DNA of 64,000 nt from Mercurialis annua. Lineage: Eukaryota > Streptophyta > Magnoliopsida > Malpighiales > Euphorbiaceae. Numbering within the stretch: position 1 is the first letter of the stretch; each line of letters starts with the position of its first letter. Below, piece after piece: positions 44,557 to 57,400 of this stretch. The translations under genes and the position numbers were made by a program. The notes under the pieces were generated by a model, which was not told where the DNA came from, did no database searches, and saw only the letters and a program-made list of their open reading frames with translations. Where the stretch lies: the NCBI RefSeq assembly GCF_937616625.2, contig NC_065577.1:41817001-41881000 (forward strand), in the 5' to 3' direction.

Positions 44557-47500
44557 CTAGAAAAAGACTGTTAAGGATGTGTTTGGAATTTATTTTTAAA
44601 TTTAAAATTTTACAATTTATGAGATAAACTAAAAGAGTATTTTTTTCTTAAAAAGAAATTAGTTTTTGAATGTAAAAAGTAAAATTAAGAAATTATATTG
44701 ACAGTATTATTTGTGATTAGAAAATTTTTCAATAGACTCAGTTCACCGTCATTTATTGAAAAAACCGTTCAATAAATGTAATTTTTGCTATTATGTAATT
44801 AAAATTTTAGCTTTGAATAAAAAAAATAAAGTTCACCGTCATCTGTGAATTGTTCTAATTTTTTTAAAATACGTCATTAAATGATGATTTCCATGTGATT
44901 TTATTTAAACTATAAAACTAGACTCTTGATGCATAAATTAATTATATCAACACGATAAAAAAAATGTAGCTCATGTGCAAGTTCATTTTCTCCAATAATA
45001 AATTATTTTTGTTGTCATGAACTATTTGACTCATCAAAAATATTATGTTAATGAAAAGATTTTTTAATTTATGGGTTTCAAATCTCAAAATGAAGTTGTG
45101 AGATCTACTTACTCAAAAGGATTTGTATTGTAAAGTTCTATTCATTTATGGTGTAATTGTTTGATTTGCTATACATAACATGATAACAAGTACATTGCTT
45201 TTCATAAATTTTATATTTCTTTCATTGTATGAAATTGTTTTGGATATGTTAGTCTTTGTTAAAGAGATTCATAACTTAGATATATGGATTTTATACTAAA
45301 TGTGTTTTTTTAAGCATTATTTAACTTTGTTCATCATTCATTAAATAAATTTTAATTTGGACCATATTATCTATATCATGAAAGATCATTTGTTAAATTA
45401 GGCAGAATAATTTGATATGTTCATATTTCTGATTAAAATGATAAAAATAAATTTCTTGAATAATTATAACGATTAGACCTATCAATTCTACAGCATGTGA
45501 CACTTATATTTAATCTATATTTAAAAAAAAGTATTTTCATAGTTGATTTAATTTTTGAATTTCATATTACAGAGCTACTTTTTTATTCTAGATTATGAAG
45601 AATTTTTTTTAAACTAAAAAAAATCATTAATATTAAGCAGTTATAAGTGTTAATTTTAAAAAAAAATATATATAAATCACTTCTATATAGATTATAAAGA
45701 ATTATGAAATTATAGTAAATTTAGATTATAAAGCATTATGAAATTACAGTAAATGTAGCTAGATTGAGAATTATGTTCTTGAATATAAATTTAAAATAGA
45801 AATTGGATATAAAATATTGTGCCTTTAAATTAATAATGTTGTATAGCAAAATTCTTTTATTTAGACATAAACTAACTTACATTACATGTGAACTCGATTT
45901 GGTAAAAATAATTATTGACTTCATCTAAAAAGTTAGTAGTCTTTTCTTTTGAAAACAGAAGGATTAGGATGTAAACTTCACCTAACCTAAGGATTAATTT
46001 GTTTTTTGCATTCTTTTTTAAAATATTTAATATTTTTTTTTGAAAAGGCTCATTTTTTGAATGATCAAAACAAACAAAAAGAAAAGTTTGTTAGGCAAAA
46101 CAAGAAAATTAATAAGTGAAGTACACGTGCCAAATATAGAGACGCGTTACCTTGTTTGACAAATCCTACGTGTCCATTACGCGCCTTCAGTCTCTTTAAA
46201 GAAATATAATAAATTTAATAAAAATACATGCATGCATAATGTACTTGTTCCACGACCACGTAGCCAATAAGGGAAAAAAATGATTTTATTATCTATTTTA
46301 AAATATTTTATTTTATGGTAAGTATTTTCTGGTTATTTTTGTTGTTATTTTGTTTCTATCTAAATCTTGTTTTAATGATTAACTATACATTAATTATCAA
46401 GAATATAATCTAGTTCATGTTAATCAAGATTCTTTTCAAAGTAATTTAAAAATTATCTGCTGTAGATATATTTAAGACTCGTAAATTTATAAAACTGAGT
46501 CGAATTAGATGAAGTTTATGGGAGCTGTTTGGTTGAGTGTGAATGAGAAATTGAAAAGTAAGTGAAAGAAGAGAAGTTTCCATAAAATAAAATACTTTTG
46601 ATGACCCAAGAATAATATGGAGATGGAATGGTTAACACAAAAATAATATCGAAAGAGATTAAAAAATAATATAAAATAACTGGTAATAATCAATGATTAA
46701 AGAGTGCTTCGAAAAATTTGTATGAATTTAGTTCGCCACGTAATATAGTAAATCATCCACTAAATGTTCCTAAATATCCACCATTCGAGAATATGTCGCC
46801 ATTCGTGTGATATTCAAATATATACAGAGTAAAGGGTCAATCCAATCTTTAAATTATGCCTCGAGGTTAATTAGATTATTTATTTTTATTTATTTTGATC
46901 AATTAATAATATTGTTATATGTTTTTGGGTCAATTAAAATTATACAATACAAGATACGGACATTTCCCATGCCACAGTTCCCTCCTATTTGTTTCCAGGT
47001 TGGAAATTAGGCGAACATCCGAGCAATTCCCTTCACGGATCCAAACGCGCTCACAAGAGAATAAAAATAAGACCCTCATAAGTGACCATTTGAGCGGCAG
47101 ATCGTAATGCTCCTAAAAGGTATTTTGAATATAGAAAAATGAAAGTTTCCAACAATCAATGAGTTGATCATATCTTTCTATGAACCGTACTTTTTATTTT
47201 TAAAAATACTATCCTTAATTGATTAAAATAATTGAAGATGAGTTATTTAACTCCGCACCACATTTTAAAAACCAGATTATACCTTTGCTTAATTATATAT
47301 TTCATCTAATATATAAAACCAAACCTGCTACTTGTTTCTACTTGGGTCGGGTCGTCGGGTCAAATCCGATAAATTAAGGTTGTAATGGGACTAGATTTTA
47401 ATTGGATTGCACTATATAACGTAACACCTGATATAACAATTAGTAGCATAACAATATTATATTTTATTGTAAAAATTAAGATGTTCTTATAACCACAATT

Positions 47501-48333
47501 ACTTTGACTTAGTTATTTATGTTGGTCATGAAAATTAATTTAACATGTTTAAATTGCACTTTTTAAGATGATGTAGTCATTTCATACGTAAATGACTAAT
47601 TCCTTAATTTTCGATGAAGAAATTAGTGAGAGTCAAGAAAATCACAACGGTTATTTTTGATTGTATCAAAATTAGGAGGAACTAATTGCTTGAAAATTAT
47701 TTCTTGATGGCAGTTATTTATCTACTATACTATCTCTCTGACCATGTCAAAAACGACTAGAGACTAGAGTATAATTTAGAATATTCTTATGATTCTAGTA
47801 GCAAGAAAAATAAGTAGAAGAAAATGTGATCCAAACATAGCTATTTGTGCCATTTATTAATTAATAATATATACTAAGAACATAATATGAACTTCAAATA
47901 AAAAATATTAAAATAGTAGATGGTGATGTGTGTATACATTCATCAAATATAATTTAGCAACCTAAATAGTATTTTAAAGATCGAGTCGACAATTTAACTG
48001 ATTTGACTGTAAATTACTATAAACTATTAAACTAGTTGAACCGTAAAAACACGACAATTTTCATAAATTTGCTCATTATGCATGCTTTTTTTTAAGTTCA
48101 AATATATTATATATTTTTAATAATTTTAAAAGCGTCAAGAATGCACTTTTAGCAAGATTTATATTCTTGATTTTCTTTTTTTTCAGTTATTTTATTTTAC
48201 TTATAAATCAGTTAATTTTTAGTATTTGTTCTTAAATTTGAAATCCCATATAATTTATTTTTGTAATTTTTTTTTTATCTTGTATGTTATTCATCGATGG
48301 ATTTTACTTCTAACCTTTTAGGATAAAAGAAAA

Positions 48334-48723
48334 GGCTTAATTACTTAAAAACCACCCACCTTGAACTTTTTTTTCGTTTATATCCTGACCTAGAAAAAAG
48401 TTCATTTATACCCTGACGTATGTGTTTATGTTTCACCTCTACCCCAAATTTCAAAAAAAGAAGAATATTTATTGAAAACAACTAAATATAAAGATTATTT
48501 AATACTTTTTTCTATTAAAAAAATACAAAAAATACTTCATCTTTAAAAATGTTTAAAAATAAGAATTATTTAAAACTTTTTTTTAAATAAAAAGAGGTTA
48601 ATTTAGTGCTTCGGGGTAGAGGTGAAACATAAACACATACGTCAGGTATAAATGAATTTTTTTAGGTCAGGGTATAAACAAAAAAAAAGGTTCAAGTTGG
48701 GTGGTTTTTAAATAATTAAATCT
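48334..48723. repeat. MITE with ~110-bp terminal inverted repeats
   Basis: The left arm (aaaaaccacccaccttgaac, then a cacctctacccc motif) recurs inverted at 48608-48723. Non-coding AT-rich centre. The long arms suggest a Mutator-like MITE; the target duplication is not clear. Confidence 0.75.
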
Positions 48724-49655
48724 AAAAGAAAACTATTAAGAGCCGCCGATTTGACCACCAACTCAGTTTTGAAACAATGATAGAAACATATTATCTAGTT
48801 TGAAAATTTTATATTTATTTCTCTTTGTAATAAAAATATTGTGTCATATTATTTTATGACACATGAAACATTTATCTATTGATTTTTTTATAAGAGTTAT
48901 ATAAGGCTGTGCTGCCACACATAATTCTACCATATTTCTAATCATGATATCTTGGTCAACTTATTTAGAAGAATTAGTGTATCAAGTAAAGTTATATCAT
49001 TCAAATTTGTGACATCATGAGTTAAACTCCCATTTCTTGACCAAAAATTGAAGACCAAAGTCTAAAATCCAAATTAGATGCTTTCATTTCGAATGGTATC
49101 AAAATTAAAATGTATAAAAAAATTCCTTAAAAATGTAAAATATTTTTTTGGTAAAATGTCCATATACATCCACTACTTTATTATATTTGCCAAATATACC
49201 ATATTTTAAAAGTCGCGCTATATTTACCATTATCTTTGACTTTTACCAAATATACCCACAATCAGTTTAAATTTGTTGTGGCGTGATGTTGTTCGCGTAT
49301 GTGTATAAAATTAATCTTACATGGCGTGTATAACATCGTGTCGCATCATATCAAAATCGATTGAAGATATATTTGGTAATGGTCTAAAAAATAATAGTGT
49401 ATATAATACGATCTTAAAAATATGATTATTGGTAAATGACAAAGTTTTGAATAGATAAACACATTTTATCTATTTTTTATAATTAATTAGTAATTTAAAT
49501 ATTATAAATAAATTAATTAATGATTTAATACAAATATCGTAATGTTTTTTTTTTCAATTAGACAAAAGTATATAGCAGGTGATCACTAATAAAATTTTGA
49601 TATATGAAAAGAGAACATAAAAGTCACATAAAAAAACTTCATGTAACATTTAAAA

Positions 49656-49795
49656 TTTGAGGGGGTCATGTTCATAATATACACCATTCATTGTAAAATA
49701 AATGGTATAGATTAATTTGATTAAAGTTGTATCTTTTTATCTTCACCGTTTATTTTACAATAAACGGTATAGATCGTAAATATTACCCTCTCAAG
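49656..49795. repeat. Foldback MITE related to the one at 44439-44556
   Basis: Shares the ttgagggggtcatgttca end and the 'tacaccgttcatt' arms, here diverged, and ends with an inverted 'taccctctcaa'. It is a second, more complete copy of the same family. Confidence 0.7.
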
Positions 49796-50620
49796 ATATT
49801 TAAATGACATTTCGTGCTTACTTGAAAAAATAATTGTTATTATCTTTTCCATAAGTGATTAATTTCATCTAATTACGTTTCCTTATATGAGAAAGTTTTG
49901 ACCAGTCTTAATTGCCCTTCCAAGTAAAAATAGATTATGTTTCACCTTTCCTAATAAAAGAAAGAATTAAGTTTCACCTAATCTTTTGTTAAAATAAATT
50001 CAAATTATGTAACATGTAGAATTTTCATAATGTAGATCATAACTTTTACGTAATTAAGGATTATATAACGTAAATCAAAATTTTACCTACTTATTTTGAC
50101 TATTCTACTCGCATGCTAAGGTAATTATAATTATACTAGTATTAGTCCAATTAAAAATGTATAATAGTGTCTGCTATTATGTTATATTTCTGATGCCGGG
50201 TGACGAGGACTCATTTTACTGAACCGAAACTCGTATTATTATTTCTGAGATATGAACCGCCCGCAAACCCACACCTGATAATTCCAGATTATAATTGCAA
50301 GAACCCAACCTCATATTTTACTTGTTAATGCAATGATTTTAATAAAACTTATTAAATGGCCAATGACTATAAAAAAATTAAACTTTTTTAACTTTTTGAA
50401 AATCTAGTCAAAACTTTTAATTTGATAATTTTAGCCCAATTTTAAAAGTTGAAAACAATTCTAGCCCAACTTTTAAAATTGTTTAATTTATATGTGATAT
50501 TATGTATCAAATATTTAATTTTTAGATATTGTATGTGTAAAAATACAAAATGAAGTAAAAGTTTAAAGGGTTAATTGGAAATTCATACATGAAGTTTATC
50601 CTAATTTGCAATTATAATAT

Positions 50621-50814
50621 AAACTTTGAAACTTGGCAATGTTAGTTACCAACTTTATATTTTTGGCAAATCGATACACCAAACACGAAAAACACTAACG
50701 TGGACATTGTAATATACCGCCATATGTCATTGCGTGATTGGTCGGTGTACCAATTTGCCAAAAAATGAAAGTTGGTTACTGATATTGCCAAGTTTCAAAG
50801 TTTGTATATCTAAT
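50621..50814. repeat. MITE-like inverted repeat
   Basis: AAACTTTGAAACTTGGCAAT and the following ~50 bases recur inverted before 50814 with a few differences. No coding capacity. Confidence 0.7.
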
Positions 50815-51663
50815 CAAATTAAATCAGTAAACATACATGTCGAATTGTATTGAACAATGATTACAGTTGGTTAAATACAATTAATTTTGTATATCTAATC
50901 AAATTATCAAAATCAAAAACTTCTGTTAAATTTGCAATAAAACAAAAAGATTTGATTTTTTAAACCATCATACATTTATAAAATCAAAATTCTATAAGCT
51001 TTTTTTTTGCAGTAATCGAAACTGTAAATTCTATGTTGTCGTGTTATCAATAACGGAGGAAGGGGTGGGCTGGGGATGGCCTTTGTCACGACCCAAAATC
51101 GAGGGCCGCGACCGGCGCTAGAGAATGGGAATTGTAGTTCCGAATCCCGTAGCAAGCCTGAAATTCACTATAAATTTTTCGCAATTATGTTATAACACGG
51201 AAGCATTTAATTATGAAAACATTACTAGCCATTTTATAAACACTGACTATGTATATCTAACATTGTTATAATATTCATTTTATACACAACAGCAATTATA
51301 AACATTTTCCAACACTATAACATTATCCTAGGTCATAACTTGTCACACAATATACTACTGCAGCGGTCAAGGAAGTCAGACTGTACATGGCAAGACAGAC
51401 TCCCGGCAAAACGATAGACTTCTAGTCACTCCAAGTCTAGGTACCTGAAATGTTTGAAAACCACGGGGTCAGCTTAAGCTGAGTGAGATATACCTTACTA
51501 ACGGTATTATCACAAAAATAACATCGCAATTGAAATTCATTTATTTAAACAAACATAATATCATTATATTTCAAACAAAGAATTGATCCGATAGAAACAT
51601 TAATCTTAAACTCCTAACCTTTTCTAACATGTATCGTACTCATATCAAATCATTGTAGTCCAA

Positions 51664-52004
51664 GTGGTACGGTCCCGAGATAGTTCAACCGAGTTACTCG
51701 TTACCACGTGGCATAGTCCCGAGATAGTTCAACCGAGTTACATCATGCCACTGCTTAATCCCAAGGTGTGAGTCCCGAGATAGTTCAACCGAGTTACTCA
51801 CCAGATACGGGTCCCGAGATAGTTCGACCGAGTTACCTCGTATCTACCAAAATTATAATCCTCCTTTCCGATACCCAAACATATTCCATTTCATAATCAT
51901 AAATATGATCAATATTTAATGAGCTCATGTCAAACAATTCTGAGTACAGATATCTAGACTCTTACAAACACCGGTGATCACACGGCCTATTGACGCCCAA
52001 TAGG
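51664..52004. repeat. Four stem-loops with a shared loop and different stems, plus a fifth hairpin
   Basis: A 26-nt sequence (beginning gtcccgagatag, ending accgagttac) occurs four times at 51672-51837. Each copy is enclosed by its own inverted pair: GTGGTA/TACCAC (51664-51669, 51702-51707), GTGGCAT/ATGCCAC (51708-51714, 51745-51751), GTGAG/CTCAC (51768-51772, 51797-51801) and AGATACG/CGTATCT (51803-51809, 51839-51845). CCTATTG/CAATAGG follows at 51986-52004. Confidence 0.88.
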
Positions 52005-53272
52005 TAGCTTGTTTCTTCGGATCACACATCAATTTCAAACATAGAACAAATAGCAACAAAACGATATACAAAATTTCAAACATAGAACAAACAACAACAA
52101 AACACTACACGATTTGATCCAACACCAAACATGTAATTCATTCTCAAGTATATAATAAATCAATTCACAATTTAACTATCAAACATAAGCTATTAGTATA
52201 CATATGTATATACTCATCTATGTATATATAATAATTCATACTCCGTGTATCTCACGGTAGAATAACCATTTAGTTCATACAATCTCAAATCACAACAAAT
52301 CATCATATAATGCGATGTGTTTTTATAACTTATAAATAAAATATTTAATAATATGCTTATAGCGTAATAATACGCGAGAGTAAAGTATACTCACTCCTTG
52401 CTTTCCAATCCAAATCATTTACATGCATTAGTCTTGGCCGAATACTCCTAGGCCAAAACCGTCGATCCCGTCGCCTCTCGGTTTGTCTGTCACAAACGAG
52501 GTTCAAAAAAATGCATTTAAATTAAATTGGCATTATAAAATCAAAACTACTAAATTAATATCTTAAGTTAAGTTCCCTTAACTTCAACCTATCTATAACG
52601 CTCAATTTATCCCTTAGAATCCTCTCAAACGTCCAAGTTCACTTCGTCGCGTTTTTACGTCAATTTCGCCTTTTCGTTTTTAAATCTGAAAATGCTTAAC
52701 CTTAATATATTTTTCCTTAGAATTTTGAGTTTAAAACAGCAAATACAATCCTTAGTGTCCTTACTTTAGGTTCACCCCTTTGACCTTAGTCGAAACGCAC
52801 TTAATTCGCTAAACGTTTTCTATTGATTCTTGCTCGGTTCAAACACGATACAAAAACAACATTTGAAATTCGTTTAGCACCACTATTACCCTAAGTCATT
52901 AACCTTATTATCAACTTAGTACAGCCCTATTACACCTTCTATAACCATTTTATTTATTTATTTTGATATCACCCTTTTAACATAAGTTTCGTCATTTACG
53001 TTCTACGTTTAAAATGTCAATTTTATGATTATTCTTTCAACGTTTTAATCGATTTAAATCAGCCTATAACTCAATATAATTACCTATGTATTCATTTTTA
53101 ATCATGTCATAATCTTAAACCAACTTCAATTACAATTCACTAACATTTTACTCCAAAAACTGTTTTTAAAGTCTAGTTCGATTCCTAGTTTCGTAACTCC
53201 GTTAACTATCGAAACAATTACGCATTCGAACACGAACGGAGGGTGGCATCAGCCCCCTCCCCCTCAATTCAG

Positions 53273-53404
53273 CCCTCCCCTGTTTTGACAAGGGAGGGGC
53301 CGGCCAATGCCCTGGTGCGTCGCACCAGGGCTGCTGCTCACGGCAGCAACTCACCGTGCTTCGGCACGGTGAGAAATCCGGCCACCATGGCTGGAAAACA
53401 GCCA
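53273..53404. repeat. Cluster of five consecutive stem-loops in the solo LTR
   Basis: CCCTCCC/GGGAGGG (53273-53298, with an inner TGT/ACA), GCCCTGGTGCG/CGCACCAGGGC around one base (53309-53331), TGCTGC/GCAGCA (53332-53348), CTCACCGTGC-TTCG-GCACGGTGAG (53350-53373) and TGGCTG/CAGCCA (53388-53404). All are perfect except a single C-A pair in the first. GC-rich, unlike the surroundings. Confidence 0.88.
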
Positions 53405-54413
53405 CCAAACACCCTTTAATCTCACCAAATCATCAACCCAAACACAACTCTCACAACCTCACTCAACCACCCTTAATTTTAGTTTAAACTTAACCAAAAT
53501 CATGCCAAAACTATTAATTCTAAGCTTATAACATCACTTTCAACAATTATCACCAAAACAGAAAATTACAGCAGCAACCCTAACCTTAAGATGAGATTTA
53601 TACCTTGACTTATTGGGCTCAATCATTAGGTATGGTTCTCCTCTTTCCGTTGCCGCAAGAATCGATCAAAACCGAGCTAAAACGAATAAGTTATGGTGAA
53701 TTGAAGTTTGGTTTTCATATGGAGTTGAGAAGATGAAGATGGTGAGGGTTTGAGCTGAGAAAATGGGTGTATATTCTGATCTTAAATCATATAATTAACT
53801 ATATATATTTATGGCAAAAATGCACTTGAACCCTTAATGAAGCCACCTCCTCAACATTTAGTCCTAAGCTTTTCCTTTGCTCAATTTAGTCCAAAAATCA
53901 CTCAATCGTTAAATCTCGATAAATTTCGTATTATTTATGTCCAAATAAATAATACTCTTCCGCCAACTCACTATTTAGACTCCGCTAATCGATTTTGCCA
54001 AATTTTGGCTAAAACGCTTAATTTTCCAATTTGAGCGAAAACGACGATTTCCGTCACTTTTTCGTCCTTATTTTTCTTTTATGAATATTGATATCCAAAT
54101 TATCAATATTATTTTCTTAATTACTGATTCCCGTCAATAATTTATTTATTTAATATTTTTCGGACAATAAAATTCTATTTTCTAATTTTTCGGGGACTTA
54201 ATCTTACTTTTAATTCCAACTTTTCCTTCGTCCCGTTTAATTAATTTAGGCATTACAAATATTGAAATTCCTTCTTTAAATTTCAATATCGACCTATCCT
54301 CGTTCTTAATTACTTAATTTCTTCGCTAACTCCTTTTTCTAGTCGCTCTGACTATTAATTTAAATTGCGTTGCTCACTTCGGCGACGGCAAACGTACGGG
54401 GTATTACAGCCTT

Positions 54414-57400
54414 GGCCCTCCCTGAATTTTGGAAAATAGCTAAACTAGTACGTGAAGTTTTTTTTTCCTTTTTACAATTTGGCCCTCCTCAATTTAAAAA
54501 AAAATAATCTTCTATAGATAGTGCATATTACGATTTGACTCCCGATATAGAAATTCTGACTCTGTCACTATGTGTTATTATAATAATTCTGAAACTGTTA
54601 CTAAATTAGCATCATTATCGCAATATTGTCATTCCCTTTTATTTTTTTAAATAACTAGAGGAAAAAAATGTTTGCTAGAAAAAAGAAATTTACGACCTAG
54701 CAGAATTGCTATTTATCGATTATACTATTTAAATTATAATTTATTAGTTATTATTGATCGTCATACTTTTAATTTTTTTATTTTTTTATACATATTGTAT
54801 GCATAATCTTAAGCATGCTTTACAGTTTACAGAGTCCAGTTCTAAAGTCCACAATTCAAGGGACTATCAAAGTTTATAGACTCAAAAGAGTAGGAAAAAT
54901 GTTATTTTCAGCATACTCTAATTAAAATTAATTTAAACTAATCAAAAGGGTTTAGTTCTTAGAAAATAAAAGGTGTTTCTGGTAAGGGAATCTGAGGAAC
55001 AGCTCATATAAGTAGACATAAAGTGTGATGGATTTAAAAATTTGAAGAAGAATTACAAAATATAATAAGGATATAATTGACATAAATATATATATTTAAA
55101 GATATTATTATCTAAACATAAACAAATAAATAACTTATCAACTTTAAGCTACAACTATAATTTATGAGTAGCTAGTGATAGTAATCATAGCTGTTGCAGA
55201 ATACAAGAACATGAAGCATGTATTATTTTAGGCAAAATACTTTTATATATTTATAATCTTGACTCTTTTGATAGATTATTTAAAAAAAATAACTTAATCC
55301 GTTAATTTTATAAATTATGATAAGAACGTATTGCCTATGTGAATTTATTTGATTAGTTCATTTAGAAGAAAAAAAACTTCATTACTTCGATTGAATTTGA
55401 ATTTGTGTATGATTATTCAACCTCGATAACTTAATGGATTAAATTATCCAAAAATATTAAGAAATTTATTTATTAAAAACTTTAAATTATGGAAGATATA
55501 AATCATTTTGCCATATTTCTATAGTCTTACAAAAACATATCTATAAATTATCAGGAAAAAAAAATTACGATTTTTAAATTCGATTCAGTTTGATCGATTC
55601 AACTGACAATAGAGACTCACTCTTAAATCTGGTTTTGATAATTATAAAAATTCTTGTCAACCCCGTAAAATATGTTTCACATATAAATATATATTTCGGA
55701 AATTATGTTTTTCATTTTTAAAGAATCTCTATTTTGCAGCCAATTTTGTTAACTATTTTTATTCTCTGTAATAGTTGTGAAGACTGAAAACAACACTACT
55801 CTTATTAATATGATTCTTTTTGCCTGTCTATGTAAAATTTATTTTTTAACATACTCTCTAAAGATAAAGGTCACAACTACTAATTAATTGTGCTAGTTTA
55901 TAAAAATTGTCTTCAGCAATGACAGATCTAAAGGGAACTTTTTCAAAACAAAAATAAAAACTAAAACCTACTAAAATTATTATAATCTATTTTATTCTTC
56001 TTTTCAAGATTGAAAAATCTATGAATGCAAATATGCATTCCTAGCAAGAAGACAGCATAAACCAAGAATAGACATAAAGTGAATAATTGGTATAGCATGA
56101 GATATAAAATTAGAGAATGCTCAACTCAGTGTTTTAAAAACCGAATAGAACCGTTTGGTTCATTTGGTCTGACCATGAATCAAAGCTCGACGTCGTCTAG
56201 TTCTTCCTTTAAAGCCAGATTCAACTTTTTTGAGCAGAGAAGGAATGCGAAAATTGAAAATTAATGAATCGATTAAATCATAAAAATTGTTTACTTTTTT
56301 TTACTAGTTAAACTATGATCCATTTATTAACTCTTCAATCATTTGCTAGTTAAATCTTTGTGTATTTGTATTTAAATAGGTAATCTAAATATTTATTACT
56401 GTATTTTTTTATTTATCAAGCTAAACTGGTTACCGTTGGCGGAATCATTTATAGCTAAGGTAGAAGTTAACCCGAACTACCATCTAAAATACGGGGCGAG
56501 CAAAATATTCAGCCGACCATTTTAACGGCCCAAACTGATGACTTTAATTATGTCGGTTTGGTTCGGTTAAAAATTAGCCTGGTTCAATTTTGGTTATTAT
56601 CTTTTTTTATTATTCAGTTTACTTTTGATTCTAACTTTGGGAAATCAAAAATATACGAACCGACTAAATAACCAAACATTTGATTATTTTAATCTTATAA
56701 TCTTTTTTATATTTTTGTTGGTTTAACCAAACTGCCATATATTTCAAAAAAAAAATCAGGTTTTCGATTCAGTTTTGATTTTTTTTATTAATTTTTCTAC
56801 CAATTCCATTTTGGTTAAAGTGTACCTTCTGTCCATCTCGGTTTCGTTCTTGTCGGTTTTGGTTTGCTCGGCTATTGGAAATTCAGCTTGATTTTAACAG
56901 AACCGACCGTATGTCAGAAATGGACTAAACAGTGTATCTATATTTACTCGACAACCGGAATCAAAAAGAAAAAAGTAAGAGGAATGTATTTTGTGTGTTA
57001 ATAGGGCATTACTCAGATTAAAACATTTATTTGGGAGGAAAAAGACATCAAATTTTACTCATCGATGATAGATTTGCAAAAAAATGGAAGGTGGTGATTT
57101 TATTTGACACTTTTTAAAGGACGTGATTAAAATGAAAAAACGTGTAAATGTGGTGATTTTATATGAAATTAACCCAATAAAATATAGTACAAAATGAAAA
57201 TAAATTCTGATTCCGCCACTAACTGGTGGTCGATCATATCAGTCCGGTTCTAAAATTCGGGCTCAAATCAATCTAAACCAAGTATGACTAAGACAAAAAC
57301 ATCTTCAATCTTACCAATGATTTACAAATAGAAAATTACAATACAAGCTTTAGGTCGGCAGTGAAGTATAGTTACGACATTTACAAGCTTTAAGGAAATA

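Larger units (their letters stand above)
44350..51078. other. Long AT-rich intergenic region with several foldback MITEs
   Basis: No gene was recognised over about 6.7 kb. Small inverted-repeat elements are listed separately. A further loose pair of similar lines in opposite orientation spans about 49150-49475 (aaaatgt-catatac ends). Confidence 0.55.
51084..54408 (-). mobile_element. Solo LTR of a Ty3-type (Tekay/Del-like) retrotransposon
   Basis: A 3325-bp segment with TG...CA ends (TGTCACGACCC / GGGGTATTACA), flanked by a perfect 5-bp duplication GCCTT (51079-51083, 54409-54413). There is no internal gag or pol, so it was left by recombination between two LTRs. Read on the minus strand it begins TGTAATACCCCGTA and ends GGGTCGTGACA, the usual layout of long Tekay/Del LTRs, and has a TATA-like run at about 53800. 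The transcript direction is therefore probably minus. It carries two stem-loop clusters. Confidence 0.87.

Noticed and set aside
51664..51845. Ordinary minisatellite
   Set aside because: Only the loop part is repeated; the flanking stems differ in sequence but stay complementary, which a simple minisatellite would not explain.
53202..53408. Minus-strand open frame in the GC-rich part of the solo LTR
   Set aside because: It is produced by the hairpin cluster; no family match and inside an LTR.
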